From assembly GCA_910577655.1 (NCBI GenBank), contig CAJTOW010000003.1, forward strand, positions 1 through 64,000: a stretch of DNA of 64,000 bases. Reading direction: 5' to 3'. A model generated the notes under the pieces. It worked only from the letters and a program-made list of their open reading frames with translations, was not told the DNA's origin and made no database searches. Made by a program: the position numbers and the translations under genes. How positions within the stretch are numbered: the first letter of the stretch is position 1; every line of letters starts with the position of its first letter. Shown one piece after another: positions 26,097 through 35,063 of the stretch. This DNA comes from an uncultured Lachnospiraceae bacterium. Lineage in GTDB: Bacteria; Bacillota; Clostridia; Lachnospirales; Lachnospiraceae.

Positions 26097-26127
26097 GTAA
26101 CAGTTCAGATATTTTTTGAACTGTTAC
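26097..26127. repeat. Perfect GTAACAGTTCA palindrome
   Basis: GTAACAGTTCA (26097-26107) and TGAACTGTTAC (26117-26127) form an 11-bp perfect inverted repeat with a T-rich loop. It lies 27 bp before metH inside the methionine operon, so it may modulate metH translation or readthrough. Confidence 0.75.
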
Positions 26128-26154
26128 ATCAGAATAACAGTAGGGAGACATGAG

Positions 26155-28659
26155 ATGGATATTTTGAAGGAATTGCAGCAGCGGCTTCTGTTCTGTGACG
26201 GAGGGATGGGCAGCCTGCTTCAGGAAAAGGGGCTGGGGCCCGGGGAGCTTCCGGGGACCTGGAATATCAGCCATCCTGAGATTCTGGTGGAGATCCACCG
26301 GAAATATCTGGAGGCGGGTGCCGATATCATCACCACCAATACCTTCGGCGTGGATGCATTAAAATACAATGCACACACAGAGTACCAGCTTGAGCCGGTC
26401 ATAGAGGCAGCAGTGAAGAATGTAAAGGAGGCGATCCGCCAGAGCGGGCGGCAGGCCTTTACAGCCCTGGATCTGGGACCTACGGGAAAGCTCTTAAAGC
26501 CCCTGGGGGATCTGGCTTTTGAGGATGCCTGTGATCTGTACCGGCAGATAGTGGATAACGGAGCCCGTGCAGGCGCGGATCTGGTTCTGATCGAAACCAT
26601 GAGCGACAGCTATGAGACCAAGGCCGCGGTTCTGGCCGCTAAGGAGGCATGCAGTCTTCCGGTATTTGTCACCGTCACCTTTGACGGGCGTGGGAAGCTT
26701 CTTACGGGCGGTAGTCCGGCCTCCATCGTGGCCATGCTGGAAGGGCTGGGAGTGGATGCCCTGGGGATCAATTGCGGACTGGGGCCCCTTCAGATGAAGG
26801 AGATCGTCAGGGAGCTTCTGGAGGTGTCCTCCCTTCCGGTGATCGTCAATCCCAATGCGGGTCTTCCGCGGAGTGAGAATGGACGGACGGTCTATGATAT
26901 CGATGGGGACGAATTTGCCGCGGCCATGGAGGAGATCGTGGGCCTGGGCGCCAGAGTGGTGGGTGGCTGCTGCGGCACTACGCCGGAACATATCAGAAAG
27001 ACGGTGGAGCGGTGCAGGCATCTGACGCCGGTGCCGGTGACGAAGAAGCACCGGACGGTGGTGGCTTCCTTTGCCCAGGCAGTGGAGATCGGCAGGGATC
27101 CGGTGCTTATCGGGGAACGGATCAATCCCACCGGCAAATCCAGATTCAAGCAGGCCCTGCGTGATCATGACCTGGATTACATTCTCCGGGAGGCAGTTTC
27201 ACAGCAGGAGCACGGAGCCCATGTCCTGGATGTGAATGTGGGCCTGCCGGAGATCGACGAACCGGCTATGATGGAGGAGGTGGTCAGAGAGCTTCAGAGC
27301 ATCCTGGATCTGCCCCTGCAGATCGACACCTCCGATATGGAAGCCATGGAGCGCGCCCTGCGGGTCTACAACGGTAAGGCCCTTATTAATTCCGTCAATG
27401 GGAAGGAGGAGTCCATGAGGGCCGTATTCCCCCTGGTGAAAAAATATGGCGGAGTGGTGGTGGCCCTGGCTCTGGATGAGGACGGGATCCCGGATACGGC
27501 TAAAGGCCGGATCCAGGTTGCCAGAAAGATCTATGAGACGGCTGCCTGGTACGGCATCGCCCAGGAGGATATCCTGGTGGATGCCTTGTGTCTGACTGTA
27601 AGCTCCGACAGCAGGGGGGCGCTGACCACCTTGGAGACCCTGCGGAGAGTCCGGGATGAGCTGGGAGGAAAAACCATCCTGGGAGTGTCCAATATCTCCT
27701 TTGGCCTGCCCCAGCGGGAAATCATCAATGCCGCTTTCTTCACCATGGCGATGCAGGACGGACTAAATGCCGCCATCATCAATCCGAATTCGGAGGCCAT
27801 GATGCGGGCCTACTACAGCTTCCGGGCCCTTATGGATCTGGATGCCCAGTGCGGGGACTATATTTCCGTCTACAGCGGCCAGACAGCTTCGCTGGGACAG
27901 AGTGCAGTCCGGGGCCAGACTGGGGCTGCCGGGAACGGGATGTCCGGAGCCGGCGGGTCCGGCAGCGGTACTCCCGGAACCAGTACGTCTGGAACCGGCG
28001 GGGCAGCAGGAGGGTCAGGCCCTGGTCTGGGCGCCAGCATCAGCCGCGGGCTGAAGGAACAGGCAGCCCAGGTGGCAGGGCAGCTTCTGAAGACAGCAGA
28101 TCCCCTGGAGGTGATCAACCAGGAGATCATCCCGGCCCTGGACCAGGTGGGCAGGGGCTTTGAGAAGGGGACAGTCTTTCTTCCCCAGCTTCTCATGAGC
28201 GCGGAGGCAGCCAAGGCGGCCTTTGAGATCATCAAGGAGCAGATGGCCATGTCCGGACAGACCCAGGAGAAGAAGGGAACCATCATCCTGGCTACCGTCA
28301 AAGGTGATATCCATGACATCGGGAAGAATATTGTCAAGGTGCTTCTGGAGAACTATGCCTACGAGGTTCTGGATCTGGGAAAGGATGTGCCGCCGGAGCG
28401 GGTCGTGGAGGTGACTGTGGAGCAGCAGGTGAAGCTGGTGGGCCTCAGCGCCCTGATGACCACTACAGTTCCGGGGATGGAGGAAACCATCCGCCAGCTC
28501 AGGGAAAAGGCGCCCTGGGCCAGGGTAATGGTAGGTGGCGCCGTGCTGACAGAAGATTATGCCCGGACCATGGGCGCTGACCGTTACTGCCGGGATGCCA
28601 TGGCATCCGTCACCTTTGCGGATGAAGTGTTTGGAAAGCAGGGAAGTGCCGGAGTGTGA
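26155..28659 (+). CDS. metH: Cobalamin-dependent methionine synthase without reactivation domain
   Basis: The 834-residue protein has a homocysteine S-methyltransferase domain (1-290; zinc cysteines in GINCG and GGCCGTT), a pterin-binding domain (about 310-570; GERINPTGKS) and a cobalamin module (about 630-834). The base-off histidine is H720 in DIHDIGKN. The C-terminal AdoMet activation domain is missing and is replaced by the preceding gene product. A Gly/Ser/Thr-rich insert at about 575-630 separates the folate and cobalamin modules, which is unusual. The ATG at 26155 is 7 bp after GGGAG. Confidence 0.94.
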   Translation: MDILKELQQRLLFCDGGMGSLLQEKGLGPGELPGTWNISHPEILVEIHRKYLEAGADIITTNTFGVDALKYNAHTEYQLEPVIEAAVKNVKEAIRQSGRQAFTALDLGPTGKLLKPLGDLAFEDACDLYRQIVDNGARAGADLVLIETMSDSYETKAAVLAAKEACSLPVFVTVTFDGRGKLLTGGSPASIVAMLEGLGVDALGINCGLGPLQMKEIVRELLEVSSLPVIVNPNAGLPRSENGRTVYDIDGDEFAAAMEEIVGLGARVVGGCCGTTPEHIRKTVERCRHLTPVPVTKKHRTVVASFAQAVEIGRDPVLIGERINPTGKSRFKQALRDHDLDYILREAVSQQEHGAHVLDVNVGLPEIDEPAMMEEVVRELQSILDLPLQIDTSDMEAMERALRVYNGKALINSVNGKEESMRAVFPLVKKYGGVVVALALDEDGIPDTAKGRIQVARKIYETAAWYGIAQEDILVDALCLTVSSDSRGALTTLETLRRVRDELGGKTILGVSNISFGLPQREIINAAFFTMAMQDGLNAAIINPNSEAMMRAYYSFRALMDLDAQCGDYISVYSGQTASLGQSAVRGQTGAAGNGMSGAGGSGSGTPGTSTSGTGGAAGGSGPGLGASISRGLKEQAAQVAGQLLKTADPLEVINQEIIPALDQVGRGFEKGTVFLPQLLMSAEAAKAAFEIIKEQMAMSGQTQEKKGTIILATVKGDIHDIGKNIVKVLLENYAYEVLDLGKDVPPERVVEVTVEQQVKLVGLSALMTTTVPGMEETIRQLREKAPWARVMVGGAVLTEDYARTMGADRYCRDAMASVTFADEVFGKQGSAGV

Positions 28660-28702
28660 TATGACAGGAAACAGCAGAACTTAAGAACCAGAAGAAATCA
28701 AA

Positions 28703-28806
28703 AAAGGGGCTGTCGGAAAATGACCGCTGTACACAATATATTGTGTTGATATTCATCGAATTACATGATATATTGCGGATAAGGGGCCATTTCCCGACAG
28801 CCCTTT
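28703..28806. repeat. 104-bp inverted-repeat element between convergent genes
   Basis: Near-perfect ends, AAAGGGGCTGTCGGAAAATG (28703-28722) and CATTTCCCGACAGCCCTTT (28788-28806), surround an AT-rich core with the palindrome ACACAATATATTGTGT (about 28731-28746). It lies between metH and thiT, which converge, so it may act as a bidirectional terminator. The termini resemble those of small transposon-derived (MITE) elements. No clear target duplication was seen. Confidence 0.65.
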
Positions 28807-28817
28807 GTGCTTTAAGC

Positions 28818-29474
28818 CTACTTCTCCATGGCAAGCCCGCGGATCTGTCCGAGTCCTTTTTTCACTGGCGGCATGGAGATCACGATCAGGGTGAGAACTC
28901 CCTCGGCCAGAATGAAGGAATAGTTGTAGACAATAGGATACACCCTGACCAGGATCTGGGGGAAATTGTCCGGCATGTAATCCATCCAGTAGAGATAGCC
29001 TCCCAGGGCATGGAAAGCGCCGCGGACCAGGATGCCTGCCAGATAGCCCTTTTGCAGGCCGTTTGCGGAGTGGGAGAAGAAGCCGGCCAGACCCAGACCG
29101 GCAAAGGCCAGTATGTAGTCGCAGCAGACCTGGAAGGGGCTTAGGACATAAGGCTCCTGGAGAAACTGCAGGATGCCGTAGGCCAGCCCGGTCAGGATTC
29201 CGGTGCGGATCCCGTACCAGTGTCCGATCAGGCAGATGAACAGCATACTGAACAGGGTGACGGATCCCCCATAGGGCAGGGAAAAGACCTTGATGCAGGA
29301 TGTAACAAAGGAAAGGGCCATGGCAGCGCCGCAGAATACCAGCTGTCTGGCAGAAAGACGGGTTTTCTGGTTCCGGGAGATCACCCCGGCCACCAGCAGC
29401 AGAAGGGCGGCCGCGGCCGCGCACAAACAAAAGCCAAGGGTAGTGAGGCTTCCGTCAGGTGTTAAAACAGACAT
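28818..29474 (-). CDS. thiT: Thiamine transporter ThiT
   Basis: The 218-residue protein has six predicted membrane segments after an N-terminal hydrophobic extension and matches ThiT/YuaJ, the thiamine-binding S component that works with energy-coupling ECF modules. Typical regions are CIKVFSLPYGGSVTLFSML, where the Gly-Gly-Ser segment lies at the ligand site, and YGILQFLQEPYVLSPFQVCCDY. A TPP riboswitch in its leader supports thiamine uptake directly. The start follows AAGGAGGA. ECF ATPases are not in the window. Confidence 0.95.
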   Translation of the reverse strand: MSVLTPDGSLTTLGFCLCAAAAALLLLVAGVISRNQKTRLSARQLVFCGAAMALSFVTSCIKVFSLPYGGSVTLFSMLFICLIGHWYGIRTGILTGLAYGILQFLQEPYVLSPFQVCCDYILAFAGLGLAGFFSHSANGLQKGYLAGILVRGAFHALGGYLYWMDYMPDNFPQILVRVYPIVYNYSFILAEGVLTLIVISMPPVKKGLGQIRGLAMEK

Positions 29475-29507
29475 AAAAAATCCTCCTTCGCAAACGCACA
29501 GGAGGGG

Positions 29508-29608
29508 ACTACTGTCAGGCAGATGCTTCCTTACGCCGGTATGAACCGGATCAAGTAGTGAGGGTCAGACCATGGTCTTTCTCAGCCCTTAAGGGCTCCC
29601 CTAGCGTG
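29508..29608 (-). promoter_or_regulatory. TPP riboswitch controlling thiT
   Basis: On the minus strand the leader contains the THI-box landmarks in order: GGGGAGCCC, GGGCTGAGA, GACCCT-like GACCCTCA, ACTTGATCC, GTTCATACCGGCGTAAGGAAGC. The aptamer covers about 29522-29607. The sequence just after it carries AGTAGT (plus-strand ACTACT, 29508-29513) that can pair with the ACTACT inside the aptamer 3' side (29554-29559). This offers an alternative structure for ligand-dependent control of thiT. Confidence 0.92.
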
Positions 29609-29627
29609 TGAAATATGTATGGAACGA

Positions 29628-29656
29628 AGTATACTCTCATGAAAAAGAATTGTCAA
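29628..29656 (-). promoter_or_regulatory. thiT promoter
   Basis: On the minus strand TTGACA (29656-29651) and TATACT (29633-29628) are separated by exactly 17 bp, just before the TPP aptamer. Confidence 0.88.
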
Positions 29657-29674
29657 GGAAAAAGAAAAAGGCCC

Positions 29675-29702
29675 TTGTATTTGAATGGGTTTTTGGTACA
29701 AT
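29675..29702 (+). promoter_or_regulatory. Promoter of the ComEA-like gene
   Basis: TTGTAT (29675-29680) and TACAAT (29697-29702) are separated by 16 bp. The promoter is divergent from the thiT promoter. Confidence 0.6.
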
Positions 29703-29747
29703 AGAAGGTAGGCTGAATCTGTGATTCTCCCGGCCAGGGGGAATACT

Positions 29748-30545
29748 ATGAAAAAACAAACTATGATCAGGGTACGGTGGATTCTGGCGGCGGTCTTTGT
29801 GCTGGCGGCAGGCTGTTTCTATGGCTGCGGCCAGGAGGAGGGCCAGGTGGTCCGGCTGTCTGGTGAGAGCCGGACAGAAGGGCTGGTTTCCGTGCTTCCC
29901 GGCGGGGAAGATGCCCAGGCCCAGGAGATACCGGGAAGCGATGGCGGACAGAGCACAGGCAGTCCGGAAGCAGCAGAAAGTGGTGCCAGACAGGTACCGG
30001 GTCACCAGAGTGTACCGGGAAGTGGCGCCGGACAGACTGAGGGACTCAAAAACAGCGGACAGACCCGGGAAGAGTCCGGGGTTTGCTATGTCCATGTCTG
30101 CGGGGAAGTGGCCAGTCCAGGAGTTTACCGGCTTACACAAGGCCAGCGTATCTACGAGGCAGTGGAGGCAGCAGGCGGTTTCACGCCCCAGGCCTCCCGC
30201 ACATGGCTGAATCTGGCGGAGAAGGTGCAGGACGGTATGAAGCTGGAGGTGCCGGATCTGGATACCGCGGCAAAGCTCCAGTCCTCACGGGATATATGGG
30301 GAGCATCCGGGAAACCTGCTGCGGCAGACGGGAGCAGTTCTGGCGCCGGTGACGGCAGAATCAATATCAACACGGCGACCCGTGAGGAGCTGATGCGTCT
30401 AAGCGGCATCGGAGAGGCCAGGGCAGAAGATATCATTTCCTACCGCCAGGAAAAGGGATATTTCCAGACCATTGAGGATATTATGAAAGTACCGGGGATC
30501 AAGAATGCAGCTTTTCAGAAGATCAAGGACGATATAGTTGTCTGA
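29748..30545 (+). CDS. ComEA-like lipoprotein with SLBB and helix-hairpin-helix domains
   Basis: The 265-residue protein begins with a lipoprotein signal (FVLAAGCFYGC; the cysteine after LAAG is the likely lipidation site). A low-complexity linker rich in G, Q and S (about 30-115) precedes an SLBB domain (about 118-175, VHVCGEVASPGVYRL). A C-terminal double helix-hairpin-helix domain follows (about 200-265, ININTATREELMRLSGIGEARAE, given here by its ends). ComEA proteins bind DNA at the cell surface during transformation. No other competence gene is adjacent. ATG 29748 is 6 bp after AGGGGG. Confidence 0.9.
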   Translation: MKKQTMIRVRWILAAVFVLAAGCFYGCGQEEGQVVRLSGESRTEGLVSVLPGGEDAQAQEIPGSDGGQSTGSPEAAESGARQVPGHQSVPGSGAGQTEGLKNSGQTREESGVCYVHVCGEVASPGVYRLTQGQRIYEAVEAAGGFTPQASRTWLNLAEKVQDGMKLEVPDLDTAAKLQSSRDIWGASGKPAAADGSSSGAGDGRININTATREELMRLSGIGEARAEDIISYRQEKGYFQTIEDIMKVPGIKNAAFQKIKDDIVV

Positions 30546-30600
30546 GGGTAACAGTTCAGAAAACATCTGTGGACGACTTGCATGAATAGAGGGAGAGAGA

Positions 30601-31299
30601 ATGGCACGAGTTCTGGTAGTAGATGACGAGAAATTAATTGTAAAAGGGATCCGCTTCAGTCTGGAGCAGGATAATTTTGATGTAGATTGCGCTTATGACG
30701 GGGAGGAAGCTATCAGTCTGGCCAGACAGAATGAATACGATATGGTGCTTCTGGATGTGATGCTGCCCAAACACGATGGCCTGGAGGTATGTCAGGCGAT
30801 CCGGGAATTCTCGGAGATGCCTATCATCATGCTGACAGCCAAGGGCGGAGATATGGATAAGATCCTGGGCCTGGAATACGGTGCCGATGATTATATTACC
30901 AAACCCTTCAATATTCTGGAGGTGAAGGCGAGGATCAAGGCCATCATGCGGCGCAATTCCCGCAAGAACCGCAAATCCAGCCAGCCGGAGAGCCGGATGA
31001 TCATTGCCAGGGATTTGAAGCTGGATAAGGAGGGACGCAGAGTCTTCATAGGCGAGAAGGAGATCAATCTGACGGCCAAGGAATTCGACCTGCTGGAGCT
31101 TCTGGTATGCAATCCCAACAGGGTCTACAGCCGGGAGGAGCTGTTGTCCTTTGTATGGGGGAACAAGGCTACCGAGTCCGGGGATGTACGCACAGTGGAT
31201 GTCCATGTGCGGCGTCTCAGGGAGAAGATCGAGCCCAGCCCCAGCGATCCCAAGTATGTATATACCAAGTGGGGAGTGGGATACTACTTCCGCTCCTGA
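30601..31299 (+). CDS. OmpR-type response regulator
   Basis: The 232-residue protein has a receiver domain (1-120) with phospho-acceptor D52 in LLDVMLP, acidic DDE near the N-terminus and K in ITKPF, followed by a winged-helix DNA-binding domain (about 135-230; VDVHVRRLREKI, WGVGYYF). It starts after GGGAGAGAG. No histidine kinase gene is adjacent; the next gene is a GNAT acetyltransferase. It is therefore an orphan within this window, with either a distant kinase partner or non-phosphorylated control. Confidence 0.93.
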   Translation: MARVLVVDDEKLIVKGIRFSLEQDNFDVDCAYDGEEAISLARQNEYDMVLLDVMLPKHDGLEVCQAIREFSEMPIIMLTAKGGDMDKILGLEYGADDYITKPFNILEVKARIKAIMRRNSRKNRKSSQPESRMIIARDLKLDKEGRRVFIGEKEINLTAKEFDLLELLVCNPNRVYSREELLSFVWGNKATESGDVRTVDVHVRRLREKIEPSPSDPKYVYTKWGVGYYFRS

Positions 31300-31371
31300 T
31301 GAAAAGCAAAATAAGTCAGTACAGGCGGCAGCTCCCATTATCTGGGCTTTCGCCGGAATGGAGACAGAAGC

Positions 31372-31881
31372 ATGGATATTCTGATTCGGAAGGTGGAACC
31401 TGGGGACCTGGATGCGGTGGCCCGGATTGAGGCGGCCTGCTTCCCGGCGGCGGAGGCAGCGCCGGGAAAGGTTCTGGCCCAGCGGATCGCCACATTTCCC
31501 GACAGCTTTTTCGTGGCTGTGAAGGATGGGAAGGCGGCTGGTTTTATCAATGGATGTGCTACGGATGAGCGGGTCATCTGCGACCCCATGTTTGAAGATC
31601 TGACTTATCACAAGCCGGAGGGGCGCTATCAGAGCATCTTCGGTCTAGATGTGCTGCCGGAGTACCGGCACCAGGGCATTGCCCGCAGACTGATGGAGCA
31701 TATGATCCAGGATGCCAGAGAGCGGGGAAGGCGGGGACTGATTCTGACCTGCAAGGAACATCTTATGGGATTTTACGGCTCCTTCGGTTACCGGAGTCTG
31801 GGTATCTCAGAATCGGTTCACGGGGGAGCAGTCTGGTATGATATGATCCTGGAATTCGAGAACCTGCGGGAGGTGCCATGA
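31372..31881 (+). CDS. GNAT-family N-acetyltransferase
   Basis: The 169-residue protein has the GNAT fold: DILIRKVEPGDLDAVARIEA at the N-terminus, the beta4 strand SIFGLDVLPEYRHQGIARRL, whose Q/R-x-x-G-x-A/G motif binds acetyl-CoA, and a GFYGSFGYRSLG tail typical of the family. The substrate is unknown. Its stop overlaps the next ATG by 4 bp, so the two genes are translationally coupled. Confidence 0.9.
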   Translation: MDILIRKVEPGDLDAVARIEAACFPAAEAAPGKVLAQRIATFPDSFFVAVKDGKAAGFINGCATDERVICDPMFEDLTYHKPEGRYQSIFGLDVLPEYRHQGIARRLMEHMIQDARERGRRGLILTCKEHLMGFYGSFGYRSLGISESVHGGAVWYDMILEFENLREVP

Positions 31882-33341
31882 CCAAGAAAAAGACCATCAG
31901 CAAATGGAGACGGCTGGACAATACAGCCAATATCTTTCCGGTAATCGCAAGTGAGTCCATGAGCCAGGTGTTCCGTGTCTCGGTGACTCTTAAAAAGGAG
32001 GTCCGGCCAGAGCTTTTACAGCAGGCGCTGGAGGATATCCTGCCACATATCAGCAATTTCCGGGTGCGCCTGCGCCGGGGGCTTTTCTGGTATTATTTTG
32101 AGGAGAATACAAAGATACCGGTGGTGCAGAAGGAGACACGCTATCCCTGCCGGTATATCGACCCCTACAGCAACCGTCAGTTTCTGTTCAGGGTCACCTA
32201 CTATGAGCGGCGGATCAACCTGGAGATGTTCCATGGGCTGACCGATGGCATGGGGGCTGCCGATTTTCTCAAGGCCCTGACCTGCCGGTATCTGCAGCTG
32301 GCAGAGGGAGAAGAAGGCGCGGAATTTTCAGGGGATGAAAAGCCCGTGTTCCACAAGTTTTTCGTGGAGGACAGTTATCTGAAGAACTACCAGAATATCC
32401 CCCACAGAAGCTACAGCTCCCGTCCCGCCTACCGTCTGGAGGGGCACTACCTTCCGGTGGGGATTTCCCAGATACTCCATATCTACGCGGATTTAAAGGA
32501 GCTGAAGAAGGTGTGCCACGGCCACGGGGTCAGCATCACAAAATACCTTGCAGCTGTAGTGATCTGGTCCATCTGGCAGGAGTATCTGGAAGGGAAGGCC
32601 TGGGACCAGCCGGTGGTGCTGAATCTGCCTATTAATCTCCGTGCTTTTTTTGGATCAGATACCATGGCGAACTTTTTTGCCGTCACTATGATCGGGTGCC
32701 TCTTTAAAGAGCCGGATATGGATTTTGACCATCTTCTGGGGATCGTTTCCAGACAGATGGACAGAAAGATAGCCAAGAAGCGTCTGGAGGAGTGCATTTC
32801 CTACAATGTTTCCAATGAGAAAAAGTGGTATCTGAGGGTAACGCCTCTTGTGATCAAAAGCATCGTCCTGAAGCTGGTATTCCGGCTCAAGGACAGGGCT
32901 TATACCATGACCTTGTCCAATATCGGCCCTGTATCGGTGGATGAACGCTACCAGGACGAGATCGAGAGGTTCCATGTGATTATCGGTGTATCCCGGAGAC
33001 AGCCGGTGAAATGTACCGTGTGTTCTTATGGGGAAGAGGTGGTCATCACCTTTGCCTCTGTCTTCTCGGACAACCATCTGCAGCGTGGCTTTATGGATAA
33101 GCTCCATGAGGACGGCATCAGTCTGAGGGTGGAGGGGAATGATCCTTCTGCCGCCCGCAAACGGGATATGTATCCGCGGGTCCGCAAAGTCCTGGTCCGT
33201 CAGAAGGGCGGGGAGGCAAAGGCGTCCCGCATGGTGAAGCGGGTGGGAAGGACCGGCGGAACCATCGCCAGGGGAACAAAGGAATACCTGGGCGGAGACC
33301 GGGATCTGAAAGAAGAACTGAAACGGAGGCTTCATGTCTGA
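31878..33341 (+). CDS. Condensation/alcohol acetyltransferase-type acyltransferase
   Basis: The 487-residue protein carries an HxxxDG active-site motif (HGLTDGMG, about residue 118) as found in condensation-domain and alcohol-acetyltransferase families. A C-terminal basic tail (about 430-487) is rich in Lys and Arg. It would transfer an acyl group to an alcohol or amine; no peptide-synthetase partners are present. It is coupled to a GNAT gene before it and followed by an alpha/beta hydrolase. The three may acylate and de-acylate the same small molecule or lipid, which is inference. Confidence 0.78.
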   Translation: MTKKKTISKWRRLDNTANIFPVIASESMSQVFRVSVTLKKEVRPELLQQALEDILPHISNFRVRLRRGLFWYYFEENTKIPVVQKETRYPCRYIDPYSNRQFLFRVTYYERRINLEMFHGLTDGMGAADFLKALTCRYLQLAEGEEGAEFSGDEKPVFHKFFVEDSYLKNYQNIPHRSYSSRPAYRLEGHYLPVGISQILHIYADLKELKKVCHGHGVSITKYLAAVVIWSIWQEYLEGKAWDQPVVLNLPINLRAFFGSDTMANFFAVTMIGCLFKEPDMDFDHLLGIVSRQMDRKIAKKRLEECISYNVSNEKKWYLRVTPLVIKSIVLKLVFRLKDRAYTMTLSNIGPVSVDERYQDEIERFHVIIGVSRRQPVKCTVCSYGEEVVITFASVFSDNHLQRGFMDKLHEDGISLRVEGNDPSAARKRDMYPRVRKVLVRQKGGEAKASRMVKRVGRTGGTIARGTKEYLGGDRDLKEELKRRLHV

Positions 33342-33388
33342 AACCGGCATATCCAAACCGGATGCCGGATCAGAGGATAGGAATATAT

Positions 33389-34369
33389 ATGAGAGATAAG
33401 AAAGTGAGCCTGCGCGGCGCGCTGGTCCGCGACATGATGAAGGATATGATGGAGACGGCCAGGGGACACAAGTTCCAGACCGGGGAGGTACGCAAGAATC
33501 CCAGAGAACGGGTCTGGATCTGTCCGGAGGGCTGTGAGTATGAGATCATTGAAAGGGAAGAATTCCGGATGGAGTACCTGCAGCCGGCTGGGATCGCCAC
33601 AGGGCGGGTGATCCTGCAGCTTCACGGCGGCGGCTACATCGGACCTATGAAGAATATTTACCGGGATTTTGCGAAGCTCTATTCCAGATACAGTATGGGG
33701 GCCGATGTGCTGACGGTGGACTATAGGGTAGCGCCGGAACATCCTTATCCCGCGGCGCTTGAGGATGCCCTGGACGCCTACCGCTGGCTGATCCAGGAAC
33801 GGCGGTACAAGGCGAAGAATATCATCGTCGCAGGGGATTCTGCCGGGGGCGGGCTGGCATTTGCCATGGTCATGTATCTGAGGGATCACAGGCTGCCGCT
33901 GCCTGGCGGGATCATCGGCATGTCCCCCTGGGGGGATTTAACCTGCAGCGGGGAGAGTTATGAGACAAATTACAGCCGGGATCCCCAGTTTGGCAATACC
34001 AGGGACAGTATGCTCTATAACTGTCCCTATGTGGGAGACGAGGATCCTGAGAATCCCTATATATCCCCGGTGTTTGGCAGCTTTGCCAAGCTTCCGCCGG
34101 TGCTTTTGCAGGCCGGAAGCGAGGAGATGCTTCTTAGCGACACCCTGACCATAGCCGGGAAGCTGCGCGGGGAGCACAGAAAGCTCAGGGTGTCGGTCTA
34201 TGACGGGATGTTTCATGTGTTCCAGATGGCATACCGGCTGGTGCCTGAGGCCAGGGAAGCCTGGGAGGAAGTGGAGACATTCCTGCATATCGTCTACAAG
34301 CTCCAGAAAGGGTCTGGAGGGAAGAAAGTCCGGGTGGTCCGCAATCCCGGAAAGGGGAGGCGGCCATGA
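33389..34369 (+). CDS. Alpha/beta hydrolase, hormone-sensitive-lipase type
   Basis: The 326-residue protein has the family's HGGGYIGP oxyanion motif, the nucleophile elbow GDSAGGG, the acid in the MLLSDTLT segment and the histidine in DGMFHVF. These together form a complete Ser-Asp-His triad. It is a likely carboxylesterase or lipase. ATG 33389 has AGAGGATAGGA upstream; ATG 33362 lacks a ribosome site. Its stop overlaps rlmH by 4 bp. Confidence 0.9.
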   Translation: MRDKKVSLRGALVRDMMKDMMETARGHKFQTGEVRKNPRERVWICPEGCEYEIIEREEFRMEYLQPAGIATGRVILQLHGGGYIGPMKNIYRDFAKLYSRYSMGADVLTVDYRVAPEHPYPAALEDALDAYRWLIQERRYKAKNIIVAGDSAGGGLAFAMVMYLRDHRLPLPGGIIGMSPWGDLTCSGESYETNYSRDPQFGNTRDSMLYNCPYVGDEDPENPYISPVFGSFAKLPPVLLQAGSEEMLLSDTLTIAGKLRGEHRKLRVSVYDGMFHVFQMAYRLVPEAREAWEEVETFLHIVYKLQKGSGGKKVRVVRNPGKGRRP

Positions 34370-34845
34370 GGATTACGGTGGTGGCAATGGGCAAGGTGAA
34401 GGAACGGTTTTTTGCCGATGCCATCGGGGAATACAGCAAACGTCTCAGCCGCTACTGCAAGCTGGATATCCTCCAGGTAGCGGATGAGAAGACGCCGGAT
34501 GGGGCCGGCAGTGCCCTGGAGCGGCAGATCCGGGATAAGGAAGGGGAACGGATCCTGGCACAGCTTAAAGAGGGGATGTATGTGGTGGCCCTGGCTATTG
34601 AGGGGAAGATGCTTTCCTCTGAGGAGCTGGCATCCCGGATCCAGCAGCTGGGCACAGGGGGACAAAGCCATATCGCCCTGGTGATCGGCGGTTCCCTGGG
34701 ACTGTCGGAGGCGGTGCTTAAGCGGGCTGACTGCCTGCTGAGCTTCTCCCGGATGACCTTTCCCCATCAGCTGATGCGGGTGATTCTGCTGGAGCAGCTC
34801 TACCGCGGGTTTCGGATCATAGCGGGAGAGCCATATCATAAGTAG
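34366..34845 (+). CDS. rlmH: 23S rRNA (pseudouridine1915-N3)-methyltransferase
   Basis: The 159-residue SPOUT methyltransferase is full length. The C-terminal knot region reads VIGGSLGLSEAVLKRA and FPHQLMRVILLEQLYR, ending IAGEPYHK, which is nearly invariant in RlmH. It methylates pseudouridine 1915 in helix 69 of 23S rRNA. The overlap with the hydrolase gene suggests cotranscription without implying shared function. Confidence 0.96.
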   Translation: MRITVVAMGKVKERFFADAIGEYSKRLSRYCKLDILQVADEKTPDGAGSALERQIRDKEGERILAQLKEGMYVVALAIEGKMLSSEELASRIQQLGTGGQSHIALVIGGSLGLSEAVLKRADCLLSFSRMTFPHQLMRVILLEQLYRGFRIIAGEPYHK

Positions 34846-35063
34846 GCAGATAACATCCCGGAAAGGGGGGAACCATCTTTGCCGGATGTACGGCGGATTG
34901 CATGGTCATCCTGCCCGTTCCCGGACATTTATAACACGGCAACCTTTCAGATATGCCGGCTGTCTGTACAGCCGGGTGTCTGGATTGTTACATATATTAT
35001 ATGTACCTCCGGAATCTCAACTCCGGAAGCACGCATCAATCATATAAGGAGGCATGATTTACT

